64,000 nt of DNA from Streptomyces sp. AC1-42W (GCF_003248355.1 NZ_QKWY01000002.1:1984001-2048000), one strand, 5' to 3'; shown: positions 36,290 through 47,147, counted from the stretch's first letter. Notes: generated from the sequence alone by a model not told the origin. A program made the numbers and translations.

Positions 36290-37732
36290 ATGGCCGCTCC
36301 CGCCCCGCCGCCGGCCGGACTCGCCTTCGCCGTGTCCGTCGACGTCCGGCGCGACCAGCAGCCGCACCACGACAGCCGCGTCGACGTCCACGTCCGGATC
36401 AAGGCCACCGGCACCGGCCCCCGCGACCGGCGCCCCGCCGTCGAACTCGCCGTCGTCATCGCCCTGGACGTCGCCCCCGCCCGCAGGGGCGCCGCCGCCA
36501 CCGCCCTCGCCGCCGCCCTGCGCACCCTGCCCGACGGACTGTCCTTCGCTGTGCTCGGCGGCTCCGGGGACGACGGGCCCGCCCGCTGCTACCCGCTGCG
36601 CGGCCACTGGGCGCTCGCCGACCCCGACGAACGGCGCCGCGCCGCCTTCAGCGCCGGCCGTCTCCCCGCGACCCCCGACGACCGCCCGCCGCCCGGCTAC
36701 GGCCGCTGGCTCGCCGCCGCCCGCGACCTGTTCGCCCACCGCCCCCTGCCCGTACGCCACCTGATCCTCGTCACCGACGGCGGCGGCCACGACCCGGCCG
36801 ACGAACCGGACCGGGACGACAGCCCACTGCGCGCCGAACTCGCCGCCTGCGCCGGGGCGTTCAGCGCCGACGTGCTGGCCATCGGCACCGACTGGGACCC
36901 CGCCCCGCTGCTCGCCCTCACCGAAGCCCTGCACGGCACCGCCGACACCGCGCCCGACCGGTTCGCCCCCGCCGTCACCGCGGCCCTGCGGCGGCTGCGC
37001 CGGGTCCGCAGCCCCGAACTGCCCGTCGTCGTCACCGCCCGCCCCGCCGTGACCGGGGTGACGCTGACCGAGACCGCGCCCCGGCCCCTCCTGCTCACCG
37101 CCGCCACCCCACCCGGGAACCCCCACCGGTACGCGTTCGCCACCCACCAGTGGGAGCCCGGCACCCGCGACTACCTCCTCACCCTGGCCGCCGACGCGAG
37201 CGCCGAACCGCTCGGCGTGCTGCTCCAGCTGGTCGCCGTCTCCGTCGGTGACACCGCCGCCCCGCTCCTGGTCCGCTGGCTGCCGCCCGGCGTCGCGGTC
37301 GGCGCGGGCGGCACCGGACCCGGAGCCGGGGGCGGCGGGGACGTCGGGGGAGGCACCGTCGACGCGGTCAACGCGGCGACCCGGATGCGCGCCGCCCTCA
37401 ACCGCGGCTACGCCGCCCTGGACCCGATGAGCCGCGAGGAGGCCGAGCAGCAGTTCGGCCTCGCCGTCCGGCTCGCCCACGAGATCGGCGCCGCCTGGGT
37501 CCTGGCCGATGTCCGCAGGGTCGCCGACATCCTCGACGGCGCCCGCGGCCTCGTCCGGGTCGGCCCGACCGTCGACCGGGGGACCGTCCGCGAGGGACGG
37601 CTGCACGTCGCGTCCGGCCATCTGCTCGACCTGCCCGCCCACCCCGCCGGCACCCCCCGCGCCTGCCCGGGCTGCCGCCACCTCGCCGGGCCGCACGCCC
37701 GGTACTGCATCGCCTGCGGGAGGCCCCTGTGA
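36290..37732 (+). CDS. vWA-domain protein with C-terminal zinc ribbon
   Basis: 480 residues. A von Willebrand A fold spans about 50-215: beta strand AVVIALDVAPA at the metal-site position (Asp60) and LILVTDGGG (Asp163). The DxSxS metal motif is replaced by DVAPA, so metal binding may be weak or absent. A Gly-rich linker precedes a helical region, and the last 22 residues form a CPGC...CIAC zinc ribbon. Cytoplasmic. It starts 92 bp after the kinase gene, with CTGGAG upstream, and its TGA overlaps the next GTG. Probably an adaptor (inference). Confidence 0.85.
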   Translation: MAAPAPPPAGLAFAVSVDVRRDQQPHHDSRVDVHVRIKATGTGPRDRRPAVELAVVIALDVAPARRGAAATALAAALRTLPDGLSFAVLGGSGDDGPARCYPLRGHWALADPDERRRAAFSAGRLPATPDDRPPPGYGRWLAAARDLFAHRPLPVRHLILVTDGGGHDPADEPDRDDSPLRAELAACAGAFSADVLAIGTDWDPAPLLALTEALHGTADTAPDRFAPAVTAALRRLRRVRSPELPVVVTARPAVTGVTLTETAPRPLLLTAATPPGNPHRYAFATHQWEPGTRDYLLTLAADASAEPLGVLLQLVAVSVGDTAAPLLVRWLPPGVAVGAGGTGPGAGGGGDVGGGTVDAVNAATRMRAALNRGYAALDPMSREEAEQQFGLAVRLAHEIGAAWVLADVRRVADILDGARGLVRVGPTVDRGTVREGRLHVASGHLLDLPAHPAGTPRACPGCRHLAGPHARYCIACGRPL

Positions 37733-38751
37733 CCCGCATCCTCCGGGCCCGCCGGCGCACCGGCTCACGCACCCGGCGCCTGCTCGAACTCCACCTCCTC
37801 GTCGCCGTGCTCTCCGCCCTCCTGTCCGTCACCGCCCTGCTCGTCTCGTACCGCGAGGTGCAGAACGCCGCCGGCGAGATGCGCACCCACGCCGCGCCCG
37901 CCGTCCAGGGCGTGGCCTCCACCCAGCTCGCCCTGCTCCGCGCCCACCAGGAGGCCGTCACCTCCGTGTCCACCGGCATCGACCGGGTCGTCGGCGCCGG
38001 AGCCCGCTACGAGGCCCAGCTCGCCGCCGCCAACCAGGGCCTGTCCCGGCTCTCCGACGTACAGATCGACGGCGCGCGCGGCCGGGGCGTCCTGGAGACC
38101 GTCAACGGCGTGCTGACCTCCTACAGCGGCTCCATCACCCCGGGGACCGCCAAATACGTGGACGACGAGCTGATGCAGGCGCAGAAGCTCGCCGAGGCCG
38201 AACGGCAGCTCGACCGCCCCGGCACCGGCGTGGTGCCCCGGCTGGACGTCCTCCAGCACCACCAGATGCAGCGCATGACCCGGATCAGCACCCTGGGCCC
38301 CCTCCAGCGCACCGGCTGGGCCCTCGCCGAACTGGGACTGCTGGTCCTCGCCCTGACCCTGCTCAGCGCCCTGCGGCTGCTGCGCACCCGCTGCGGCCGC
38401 AGCCTGGACGCGTGGCTGCTCCCGGCGCTGCTGCTGACCGCCGCCCTCGCCGTCGTACCGCTGCGGGCCACCGTCGCCACCCAGCAGCGGCTGGACACCG
38501 CACGCCACGGACTGACCGCCATCCAGGAACGGGCCGCCATCCAGGAACGGGCCGCCGACCACGACCGCCTCCCCGAGGCCCAGTCCTACGTCACCCGCAC
38601 CTCGCTCGACCTGCGCGACCGGCTGGCCGCCGAGAGCTGGCAGGGCTGGACCTACTACGGGGCGCTCGGCGCGGGCACCCTCGTCCTGCTGCTGCCGGTC
38701 GCCGGCCTCGGCCGCAGGCTCACCGCCGACTACTACTGGAGGGCCGGATGA
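37729..38751 (+). CDS. Multi-spanning membrane protein, GlnX-like position
   Basis: 340 residues. Membrane segments at about 20-44, 200-222, 227-248 and 308-328 enclose two extracytoplasmic loops; the long loop (45-195) is helical. This layout resembles GlnX of the GlnH-GlnX-PknG system (topology only; no sequence match verified). A tandem 18-bp duplication gives IQERAAIQERAA near residue 268. GTG 37729 overlaps the upstream stop, and its TGA overlaps the ATG of the binding-protein gene. Confidence 0.78.
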   Translation: MTRILRARRRTGSRTRRLLELHLLVAVLSALLSVTALLVSYREVQNAAGEMRTHAAPAVQGVASTQLALLRAHQEAVTSVSTGIDRVVGAGARYEAQLAAANQGLSRLSDVQIDGARGRGVLETVNGVLTSYSGSITPGTAKYVDDELMQAQKLAEAERQLDRPGTGVVPRLDVLQHHQMQRMTRISTLGPLQRTGWALAELGLLVLALTLLSALRLLRTRCGRSLDAWLLPALLLTAALAVVPLRATVATQQRLDTARHGLTAIQERAAIQERAADHDRLPEAQSYVTRTSLDLRDRLAAESWQGWTYYGALGAGTLVLLLPVAGLGRRLTADYYWRAG

Positions 38752-39992
38752 GACGCCCGCCACGGGCGCTCCTGCTCGTCCTCGCCCTGCTGCTCACCGC
38801 CACCGGCTGCGGCCTCGCGGCCCCCGGCGGCGCCGACGCCGAACCGAAGGTCACCATCCTCGGCCCCTGGACCGACACCCAGGAGGAACAGTTCAAGGAC
38901 GTCCTGGACGGCCTCGGCATCCCGTACACGTACCAGGGCACCGCGGCCACCCGCGAGGTGCTGCTCGCCGAGGTCCAGGCCGGCAACCCGCCGGACATCG
39001 CGATCCTGCCCGGCGTCGGCGAACTCGTCGAGTACGCCGAGGAGGACCGGCTCCAGCCGCTGACCGGCCTGTACGACGAGAAGGAGTACGGCAGGCCGTG
39101 GCTGCCCGACGCCGGGGGCCTGGACGAGCACCTGTGGGTGCCGCTCAAGGTGGACCTCAAATCCATCGTCTGGTTCCGCAAGGGCGAGATCCCGCCGGAC
39201 CGGCCCGCCCCGCTGCGCGACTGGTGCCTGGCCATGGGCGACGACGGCTCATCCGGCTGGCCCGGCAGCGACTGGATCGAGGACCTCCTCCTCCAGCAGG
39301 CCGGCCCCGTGCTGTACGCCCGCTGGGCGACCGGCGAGCTGGAGTGGACCGCCCCGCAGGTGCAGCGGGCCTGGCGCACCTGGGCCGGGCTGCTGGCCCA
39401 GGGCCCGGACGCGCTGCGCGAGGCCGTCCTCACCGGCGACCACCGGGGCGAGGAGGGCGGGCACGGGCTGCTTTTCGGCCCCGGCGGCTGCTCCCTGGAA
39501 CACCAGGGCTCCTTCGCCCGCGCCCTCTACGGCGACCGGGGGGACCGGGCCGACTTCGTGGACTCGGCGCGGCTGCTGCCCGGCGGACCGTACAAGGTGA
39601 GGGCGCACGAGGTCTCCGCCGACTTCGCGGCGCTGTTCGGCAAGGGCGACCGGGCCCGCGCGCTGCTCAAGCGGCTCACCTCCGAGCAGGCGCAGCAGGA
39701 GTGGGCCCGCGAGGGCGGGGTATTCTCGGCGAACTCCGCGGTCCCGTCGCACGCGGGCGCGGTGGCGGCGAAGGTGGGCCGGCGCCTGACGGGCCAGCGG
39801 GTGCCGCTGTGCCTGGACGCCTCGGACGTGATGCCGGCGGCGGTGCGGGACGCCTTCTACGAGGCCGTCCTGCTGACGGTGGCGCATCCCGGGGAGCCGG
39901 TGCTTCCGCGCCTGAAGGACATCCAGAAGGTGCAGGGGGAACAGCCCGCCACCATTCCCCGGCTCACCGGCGTGTGCGGCAGGCCACAGTGA
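38748..39992 (+). CDS. Substrate-binding lipoprotein (family 1-like)
   Basis: 414 residues. The N-terminus is a lipoprotein signal (LLLTATGCGLA), so it is anchored outside. The mature part is an extracellular binding protein of the sugar (family 1) type: KVTILGPWTDTQEEQFKDVL, NPPDIAILPGVGELVEYA, then VPLKVDLKSIVWFRK. No permease or importer ATPase is nearby, so it is probably a sensor ligand-binding part that signals through the membrane protein rather than an importer. Last gene of the five-gene operon. Confidence 0.87.
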   Translation: MRRPPRALLLVLALLLTATGCGLAAPGGADAEPKVTILGPWTDTQEEQFKDVLDGLGIPYTYQGTAATREVLLAEVQAGNPPDIAILPGVGELVEYAEEDRLQPLTGLYDEKEYGRPWLPDAGGLDEHLWVPLKVDLKSIVWFRKGEIPPDRPAPLRDWCLAMGDDGSSGWPGSDWIEDLLLQQAGPVLYARWATGELEWTAPQVQRAWRTWAGLLAQGPDALREAVLTGDHRGEEGGHGLLFGPGGCSLEHQGSFARALYGDRGDRADFVDSARLLPGGPYKVRAHEVSADFAALFGKGDRARALLKRLTSEQAQQEWAREGGVFSANSAVPSHAGAVAAKVGRRLTGQRVPLCLDASDVMPAAVRDAFYEAVLLTVAHPGEPVLPRLKDIQKVQGEQPATIPRLTGVCGRPQ

Positions 39993-40146
39993 ACACTTTG
40001 TGAGACCTCCACAAACGACGCCGGGTACCGGCTGGTACTTCGCCTGCATCGTCGTGGGCTTCTGTCAGGCTCCACCAGTAAACCGGGCACGAGACTGTAC
40101 GGAGTCAACGGCACGAATCCCTTGGCCGGGTTCGTAGGGTCGGTAC

Positions 40147-41730
<1,584 letters not shown>

Positions 41731-41747
41731 AAGACGGAGAGACACCC

Positions 41748-41951
41748 ATGACCACTGCAACCGCCGAATCCGTGCTGCGCGTCGAGAAGGGCCTTGCCGA
41801 CCCCGAGGAGCTGGCCGCCATCACCGCGGTCCTCCTCGCCCGCGCCGCCGCCCAGCCCGCCGACGCCCCCCGCCCCCACCGGAACACGGCGGGCTGGCGC
41901 CGCCTGGAGCGCACCTCCGGCTTCCGGGCGCCCCACAGCTGGCAGGGCTGA
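41748..41951 (+). CDS. accE: Acyl-CoA carboxylase epsilon subunit
   Basis: 67 residues. The actinomycete epsilon subunit stimulates the beta subunit. The N-terminal half has VLRVEKGLADPEELAAITAVL and the C-terminus carries the conserved Trp residues in GWRRLERTSGF and HSWQG. It follows accB by 17 bp with GGAGAG upstream and is followed by a strong terminator. Typical length for the family. Confidence 0.92.
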   Translation: MTTATAESVLRVEKGLADPEELAAITAVLLARAAAQPADAPRPHRNTAGWRRLERTSGFRAPHSWQG

Positions 41952-41985
41952 CGCCCGGCCCGCACACGCGCACCGCGGTACGTCA

Positions 41986-42017
41986 AAGGCCCCGCACTCG
42001 TCGGAGTGCGGGGCCTT
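41986..42017. terminator. accE: Bidirectional terminator between accE and cvnD
   Basis: Perfect 14-bp stem AAGGCCCCGCACTC / GAGTGCGGGGCCTT with loop GTCG, between convergent genes. T and A tails on both sides allow use in both directions. Confidence 0.85.
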
Positions 42018-42033
42018 CGGCGTACGGGATGCG

Positions 42034-42615
42034 CTAGCGCAGGCGGGCCATGAGCGCGTGCTCGACGAGCGTGATGAGCGCGCTCTTGGCGTCCGCGCGG
42101 TGCCGCGCGTCCGTCGTCAGGATCGGGGTGTCCGGCCCGATCTGGAGGGCCTCGCGGACCTCGTCGGGGGTGTAGGGCTGGTGTCCGTCGAAGCCGTTGA
42201 GGGCGATGACGAACGGCAGCCCGCTGTTCTCGAAGTAGTCGACCGCCGGGAAGCAGTCCGCGAGACGGCGGGTGTCGACCAGCACCACCGCGCCGATCGC
42301 CCCCCGCACCAGGTCGTCCCACATGAACCAGAAACGGTCCTGGCCCGGCGTACCGAAGAGGTACAGGATCAGATCCTGGTCGAGCGTGATGCGGCCGAAG
42401 TCCATCGCCACCGTCGTGGTGGTCTTGTCCCCCGTGTGCGTCAGGTCGTCGATGCCCGCCGAGGCGGACGTCATCACGGCTTCGGTGCGCAGCGGATTGA
42501 TCTCCGAAACGGCACCGACAAACGTGGTCTTACCCACGCCGAAGCCCCCTGCCACCACGATCTTCGCCGAGGTAGTGGAGCGGGCCGCTCCGCCGCTAGA
42601 GCTTGCGAAGTCCAC
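42034..42615 (-). CDS. cvnD: Conservon GTP-binding protein CvnD (first conservon)
   Basis: 193 residues. A Ras-like GTPase with P-loop GGFGVGKTTFVGAVSEINPL, switch region then LFGTPGQDRFWFMWDDLVRG and VDTRRLADCF, ALNGFD. Conservon D proteins act with a sensor kinase-like protein and two small proteins as a membrane-associated complex resembling a eukaryotic G-protein system. GTG start, overlapping cvnC by 20 bp. Nearly identical to the second conservon's CvnD, including a 107-nt identical tract. Confidence 0.93.
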   Translation of the reverse strand: MDFASSSGGAARSTTSAKIVVAGGFGVGKTTFVGAVSEINPLRTEAVMTSASAGIDDLTHTGDKTTTTVAMDFGRITLDQDLILYLFGTPGQDRFWFMWDDLVRGAIGAVVLVDTRRLADCFPAVDYFENSGLPFVIALNGFDGHQPYTPDEVREALQIGPDTPILTTDARHRADAKSALITLVEHALMARLR

Positions 42616-43183
42616 TGAGCACCCTTTCGAGCAGTGTCACATCTGGCTGGCCGCCGGCGGACTCGTCGCCGCCGGGCTGATGGATAGCGACGAGTCCGGC
42701 CTCGGCCAGGTCGGCAACGAGAATCCGGGCAACGCCGAGAGGGATCGAGAGGAGGGCCGAAATCTCGGCCACCGACTTGATCTCGAAGCACAGCCGGCAG
42801 ATCCGCTGATGCTCGGGCAACTGCCCTTGCAGCCGGGACGGATCAGCCGTGGTACTGACCAACGCCTCAATGGCGAGTTGGTAGCGCGGTCGGGTCCGGC
42901 CGCCTGTCATGGCGTACGGACGGACCAGTGGGTTGTGCGCGGCCGGAGCCGCCGGTTCGGGAGCCTGTCGCGGCTGCTGCACCGGCTGGATACGGGGCTC
43001 CTGCCGGGGCCAGTCGGAGCCGGGCGGCCCGTAATGCGGCTGCCCGTAGGGCCGGTAGGGCTGCTGAGGCTGCTGAGCGCCCTGTCTGCCGGGTGCGGAA
43101 GGGTAGTTGAAACGATCGTCCCCGTGCTCACCCGTTGCGTGCCGGTCACCGTCGTACCGGTGCCCGCCTGGGGGTGTACCCAC
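42596..43183 (-). CDS. cvnC: Conservon protein CvnC, DUF742 (first conservon)
   Basis: 195 residues. A Gln/Pro/Tyr-rich disordered N-terminus (about 1-85) precedes the DUF742 domain, LVRPYAMTGGRTRPRYQLAI, with a winged-helix-like end (LLERVLSGLRKL). GTG 43183 follows GGAGGAGG. The disordered part is much longer than in the second conservon's 135-residue CvnC. Confidence 0.92.
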   Translation of the reverse strand: MGTPPGGHRYDGDRHATGEHGDDRFNYPSAPGRQGAQQPQQPYRPYGQPHYGPPGSDWPRQEPRIQPVQQPRQAPEPAAPAAHNPLVRPYAMTGGRTRPRYQLAIEALVSTTADPSRLQGQLPEHQRICRLCFEIKSVAEISALLSIPLGVARILVADLAEAGLVAIHQPGGDESAGGQPDVTLLERVLSGLRKL

Positions 43184-43282
43184 GATTCCTCCTCCGCCTG
43201 CCGGACCCGATCCCAGTGGGTCCGCGCCACCGCACCCTATGGTGCGGTGACGCGAAGCGCACTGTCTGGTTACTGGATAAGA

Positions 43283-43705
43283 CTAGTTAAGAAGACTTCC
43301 CTGGAGTTCGGCACGGAGGTCCGGCGTCAACACGCTGCCCGCACGGTCGACCAGAAGGGCCATTTCGTACCCGATGAGGCCGATATCGGCGTCCGGGTGT
43401 GCGAGAACGGCCAAGGAAGACCCGTCGGATACGGACATGATGAAGAGGAATCCACGCTCCATCTCCACAACCGTCTGATTCACCGCGCCGCCCTCGAAGA
43501 TCCGCGAGGCGCCCGCGGTCAGCGAGGTCAGACCGGAGGCGACCGCCGCCAGCTGGTCGGCGCGGTCGCGCGGGAAACCTTCGGACATCGCCAGCAGGAG
43601 TCCGTCGGCGGAGACCACCACCGTGTGCGACACCCCGGGGGTGTTCTCCACGAAGTTGGTGATCAACCAGTTCAGATTCTGCGCCGCCTGGCTCATCGGG
43701 CTCAC
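43283..43705 (-). CDS. cvnB: Conservon roadblock/LC7 protein CvnB (first conservon)
   Basis: 140 residues with the roadblock fold (LNWLITNFVENTPGVSHTVV, SADGLLLAMSEGF). I choose GTG 43705, seven bases after AGGAG; it gives VSPMSQAAQN. The more familiar start, ATG 43696, lacks that spacing. It follows the cvnA stop directly. Roadblock proteins in conservons link the sensor protein and the GTPase. Confidence 0.92.
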   Translation of the reverse strand: MSPMSQAAQNLNWLITNFVENTPGVSHTVVVSADGLLLAMSEGFPRDRADQLAAVASGLTSLTAGASRIFEGGAVNQTVVEMERGFLFIMSVSDGSSLAVLAHPDADIGLIGYEMALLVDRAGSVLTPDLRAELQGSLLN

Positions 43706-43706
43706 A

Positions 43707-46700
43707 CTAACGCTCCTGGTTGTAGGTAGTACTTGTGTCGGCACCCGCGTTGCGTCCCCGCAGGACACCGCGTCGCAGGTTGCTCAGCCTGCCACGCACG
43801 TCCTCCGGGGCGCGGGAGACCTGGGGGCCGTCCTGCTGGGTCTGCTCCGCCGTGCCCTCGACCAGATTGGCCTTGGGTACGCGCCGGGGCAGACCGGACG
43901 GGGTTATCCCGCCCGCCTTGGGCTCCCGGAGCTTCTCGGCCCGCTCCCAGCGCTCGTCGTTGGCCGAGCGCCAGTCGTCGGAACCGTCGGTTCCGTTGTT
44001 TCCCCCGGCGGCCTGCCGTGCCGGGTCGGGCCGCTGCGGCGGTTCCTGCCGCGCGTCCTCCCGCACGGGGCCGGGCCGGCTGTTGCCGCGGCCCGTGGGC
44101 TGCCAGTGCTGCTGGCTGCCCCGGCGCGGCAGACCGGCGTCGGTCAGCTCGTGGCCGGCGCTCGGAGCGGGGCCCGAACGCTCGAAGCCTACGCGTTCCC
44201 GCTCCTCGGCGGGAGCGCTCGCCGCAGATTCCGTTTCCGCCTGCGTGACCGGTTCGAAGCCACCCTGATACGCGCTCTGAGCAGGCCACTCCTCCTGCTG
44301 GGGCTGGACGCCGTACTGCTCGTCATAGCCCTGCTCGGGGGTCGCGGGGGCCGCGTATGCCGCCTCCGCATAGCCGTTCTGGGGGGCGTCGTAGCCGGGC
44401 TGCGCGGCATAGCCGGCGCCGGCGGCGTACGGGTCGTAACCGCCCTCGTACGAGGCGCCCGGGTAGACCTCCTGACCGTTTCCGGCGTAGGGGTCCTGGC
44501 TGTAGCCGGTCTCGGCGTACGCGTCCTGGCCGTAGCCGGGCTCGGGGTACGCCTGCTGCTCCGGCTGCTGCTGCGGCGGCTCCTGGCCCTGCTCCGGCTG
44601 CTGCGGGAACGGCCGGCGCTCACCGGCGCCCGTCTGGGCCTCCAGCGCCGCCCGGCGCTCCTCGCGGGCCAGCGAGCGGCCCACCGGGTCGAGCCGGCCG
44701 GTCTCCCCGGACGCCTCCTCGTAGCGCGAGTCGTCGAAGCCGAGCTCGGCCGCCGTGCGCAGCCGCTCGTGCGGCTGGGCGTCGAGGTCCTGCTGCGGGA
44801 TGATCGAGGAGACGGTGAAGTCGTCCTGCTCCGGGGCCTCGCCGCCACCGCCGTGGGTGATCGCGTCCGGCAGCATGACCAGCGAGGTGGTGCCGGCCTG
44901 CTCGCCCGAGGGGCGCAGCTGGACGCGGATGCCGTGCCGGTCGGCGAGCCGGCCGACCACGAACAGGCCCATGCGCTGCGAGACGGCGGCGTCCACCGTC
45001 GGCGGGTTGGCCAGCTTGTGGTTGATGTCGGCGAAGTCCTCGGCGGTGAGGCCGATGCCCTTGTCGTGGATCTCGATCATCACGCGGCCGTCGGGCAGCC
45101 GGGTCGCGGTGACCCGCACCTTGGTCTGCGGCGAGGAGAACGTGGTGGCGTTCTCCAGCAGCTCGGCCAGCAGGTGCACGAGGTCGGTGACGGACTGGCC
45201 GTGGATCTCGGTCTCGGGGACGCCGGACAGCTCGATGCGCTCGTAGGACTCCACCTCGGACGAGGCGGCCCGCAACACGTCCACCAGCGGCACCGGCTGG
45301 TTCCAGCGGCGGCCGGGCTCCTCGCCGGCGAGGACGAGGAGGTTCTCGCCGTTGCGCCGCATACGGGTCGCCAGGTGGTCCAGCCGGAACAGGCTCTCCA
45401 GCTGGTCCGGGTCGGCCTCGTTGTTCTCCAGGTCGGTGATCAGGGTCAGCTGGCCCTCGATGAGCGACTGGTTGCGGCGCGAGAGGTTGGTGAAGATCGC
45501 GTTGACGTTGCCCCGGAGCATGGCCTGCTCCGCCGCGAGCCGGACCGCCTCCTGGTGGACCTGGTCGAAGGCGCGGGCGACCTCGCCGATCTCGTCCTGG
45601 GAGTTGATCGGGATCGGCTGCACCCGGGTGTCCACCCGGCCGGGGTCGGTGCGCGAGAGCTGGTCGACCAGCGCGGGCAGCCGCTGCTCGGCGATGCCGA
45701 AGGCAGCGGTGCGCAGCCGGCGCATCGAGCGGCTCATCTGGCGGGCCATGAACCCGGCGACGACGAACGCGGCCAGCAGGGCGACGAGCACGATGGTGGC
45801 GTTGACGACGGCGTCGGTGCGGGCGTCGGACGAGATCTCCGCCGCCTCCGCCACCGCCTTGTCGACCAGCTCGTCCTCGACGGTGGTGTAGCCGTCGAAC
45901 TTGGCGGTCGCGGCGGCCATCCAGGTGTCGGGCGTGATGCCCTTGGCCTTCAGCTCCTCGGGGGAGCGGCCGAGACCGATCTCCCGGGCCATGCCGTCGT
46001 AGGCCGAGCCGTCGATGGTGGGCGGGGCCACGAACGGCACCCCGGCCGCGGCGGCCTTCGCCTTGGCGGCCTTGAGGTCGGCGGCGCCGGCCGCGGCCTT
46101 GGCGCTCATGACCTTCTTCAGCCGGGCCGCGTCGGCCTCCGTACCGCCGGAGGTGAACTCACCGAGGGCGATCTGCTCCAGGTAGTTGTACGAACCGAAC
46201 GCCTTGACCTGGTCGTTGAACTTGGCCTCGTCCTTGCTGGGGCGGACCAGGAGGTGCATGCCGATGGAGCGCTGAAGCGATTCCGCGGCCTTGGCCAGCT
46301 CGATCGCGTAGACGGTACGGCCGTAGCTGGTGATGTTGCCGGTGCCCAGGCCCAGTTCGTTGCAGAACTCCATCAGGGAGTGCTGGACCTGGACGTAGCC
46401 CTCCTCGGTCTTCACCGGGTCCATGGCCGCGCTGTAGGCCGCCTTGCGCAGCTGCGGGAGCTTGGGCTCCTCCAGCTCGAACAGCTTGAGGCGGCGCTGG
46501 AGGCCCTCCTTGGCCGGCATGCCCTTGACGGCCTCGTCGAACTTCTCGGCGGCGGCGTCGGTCGCGGCACGGGTCTGCGTGACGACCTCGTCCTCGCGTT
46601 CGTTGGACAGCAGCGGCTGCGCGGTGAGGTCGCGCTCGTTGAGCAGGGCCTGCCCGTACTCGGCGGCGGCCCGCACGATGAGCGCGGTCTTCTCCGCGTC

Positions 46701-46955
46701 CTGGGCCTCCTGCCAGGTGTTGATCGAGCCCTTCACCTGGAAACCGCCCATGACCAGGCCGACCAGGGCGGGGATGAGCAGGATCGCGTTCAGCCGGGTG
46801 GGCACCCGCCAGTTGCGCGGGGACAGCCGGCTGGTGCTGCCACCTGCGGGCAGTGCCCCTTCGGACACCTCGGCGGACGGCGCCGCGGCACGGGGCGGCG
46901 GGGTGAAGCTGCCCCGCTCCGCCTGCGCCGGGGAGCCCTCGTTGTTACGCCTCAC
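43707..46955 (-). CDS. cvnA: Conservon sensor kinase-like protein CvnA (first conservon)
   Basis: 1082 residues. Two membrane segments flank an extracytoplasmic nitrate/nitrite-sensing-type (NIT) domain, followed by HAMP, coiled-coil and a GHKL ATPase domain with LAELLENATTFSSPQTKVRV and EIHDKGIGLT. The C-terminal third is disordered, with repeats of the type PGYGQDAY and TGYSQDPYAG. GTG 46955 after GAGAGG; an upstream GTG at 46982 is possible. It lacks an obvious phosphoacceptor His. Confidence 0.9.
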   Translation of the reverse strand: MRRNNEGSPAQAERGSFTPPPRAAAPSAEVSEGALPAGGSTSRLSPRNWRVPTRLNAILLIPALVGLVMGGFQVKGSINTWQEAQDAEKTALIVRAAAEYGQALLNERDLTAQPLLSNEREDEVVTQTRAATDAAAEKFDEAVKGMPAKEGLQRRLKLFELEEPKLPQLRKAAYSAAMDPVKTEEGYVQVQHSLMEFCNELGLGTGNITSYGRTVYAIELAKAAESLQRSIGMHLLVRPSKDEAKFNDQVKAFGSYNYLEQIALGEFTSGGTEADAARLKKVMSAKAAAGAADLKAAKAKAAAAGVPFVAPPTIDGSAYDGMAREIGLGRSPEELKAKGITPDTWMAAATAKFDGYTTVEDELVDKAVAEAAEISSDARTDAVVNATIVLVALLAAFVVAGFMARQMSRSMRRLRTAAFGIAEQRLPALVDQLSRTDPGRVDTRVQPIPINSQDEIGEVARAFDQVHQEAVRLAAEQAMLRGNVNAIFTNLSRRNQSLIEGQLTLITDLENNEADPDQLESLFRLDHLATRMRRNGENLLVLAGEEPGRRWNQPVPLVDVLRAASSEVESYERIELSGVPETEIHGQSVTDLVHLLAELLENATTFSSPQTKVRVTATRLPDGRVMIEIHDKGIGLTAEDFADINHKLANPPTVDAAVSQRMGLFVVGRLADRHGIRVQLRPSGEQAGTTSLVMLPDAITHGGGGEAPEQDDFTVSSIIPQQDLDAQPHERLRTAAELGFDDSRYEEASGETGRLDPVGRSLAREERRAALEAQTGAGERRPFPQQPEQGQEPPQQQPEQQAYPEPGYGQDAYAETGYSQDPYAGNGQEVYPGASYEGGYDPYAAGAGYAAQPGYDAPQNGYAEAAYAAPATPEQGYDEQYGVQPQQEEWPAQSAYQGGFEPVTQAETESAASAPAEERERVGFERSGPAPSAGHELTDAGLPRRGSQQHWQPTGRGNSRPGPVREDARQEPPQRPDPARQAAGGNNGTDGSDDWRSANDERWERAEKLREPKAGGITPSGLPRRVPKANLVEGTAEQTQQDGPQVSRAPEDVRGRLSNLRRGVLRGRNAGADTSTTYNQER

Positions 46956-47123
46956 TCGACCAACAACCTCTCGGCTCGGCACCTACGCTGTGCCGTTTTT
47001 TCGTTCAGGGCCGTACTACTCGGGAGTCGGTGGAATTGCAGCACGGCCCGGGGCCGCGTTCCAAACAGGCGGAATCAGCGATTCCGAGTGGCTCACGCCT
47101 CGGATAAATCGGGCATAAAGAGC

Positions 47124-47147
47124 GAGCCCCGCCAAAAGGCGGGGCTC
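47124..47147 (-). terminator. Hairpin between the conservons
   Basis: GAGCCCCGCC-AAAA-GGCGGGGCTC, perfect 10-bp stem. On the minus strand it is followed by GCTCTTTAT. It lies in the 347-bp gap before cvnA and probably backs up the terminator at 47224. Confidence 0.7.

Noticed and set aside
38748..39992. Ordinary sugar importer binding protein
   Set aside because: No permease or importer ATPase occurs in the operon; the adjacent kinase and membrane protein make a sensor role more likely.
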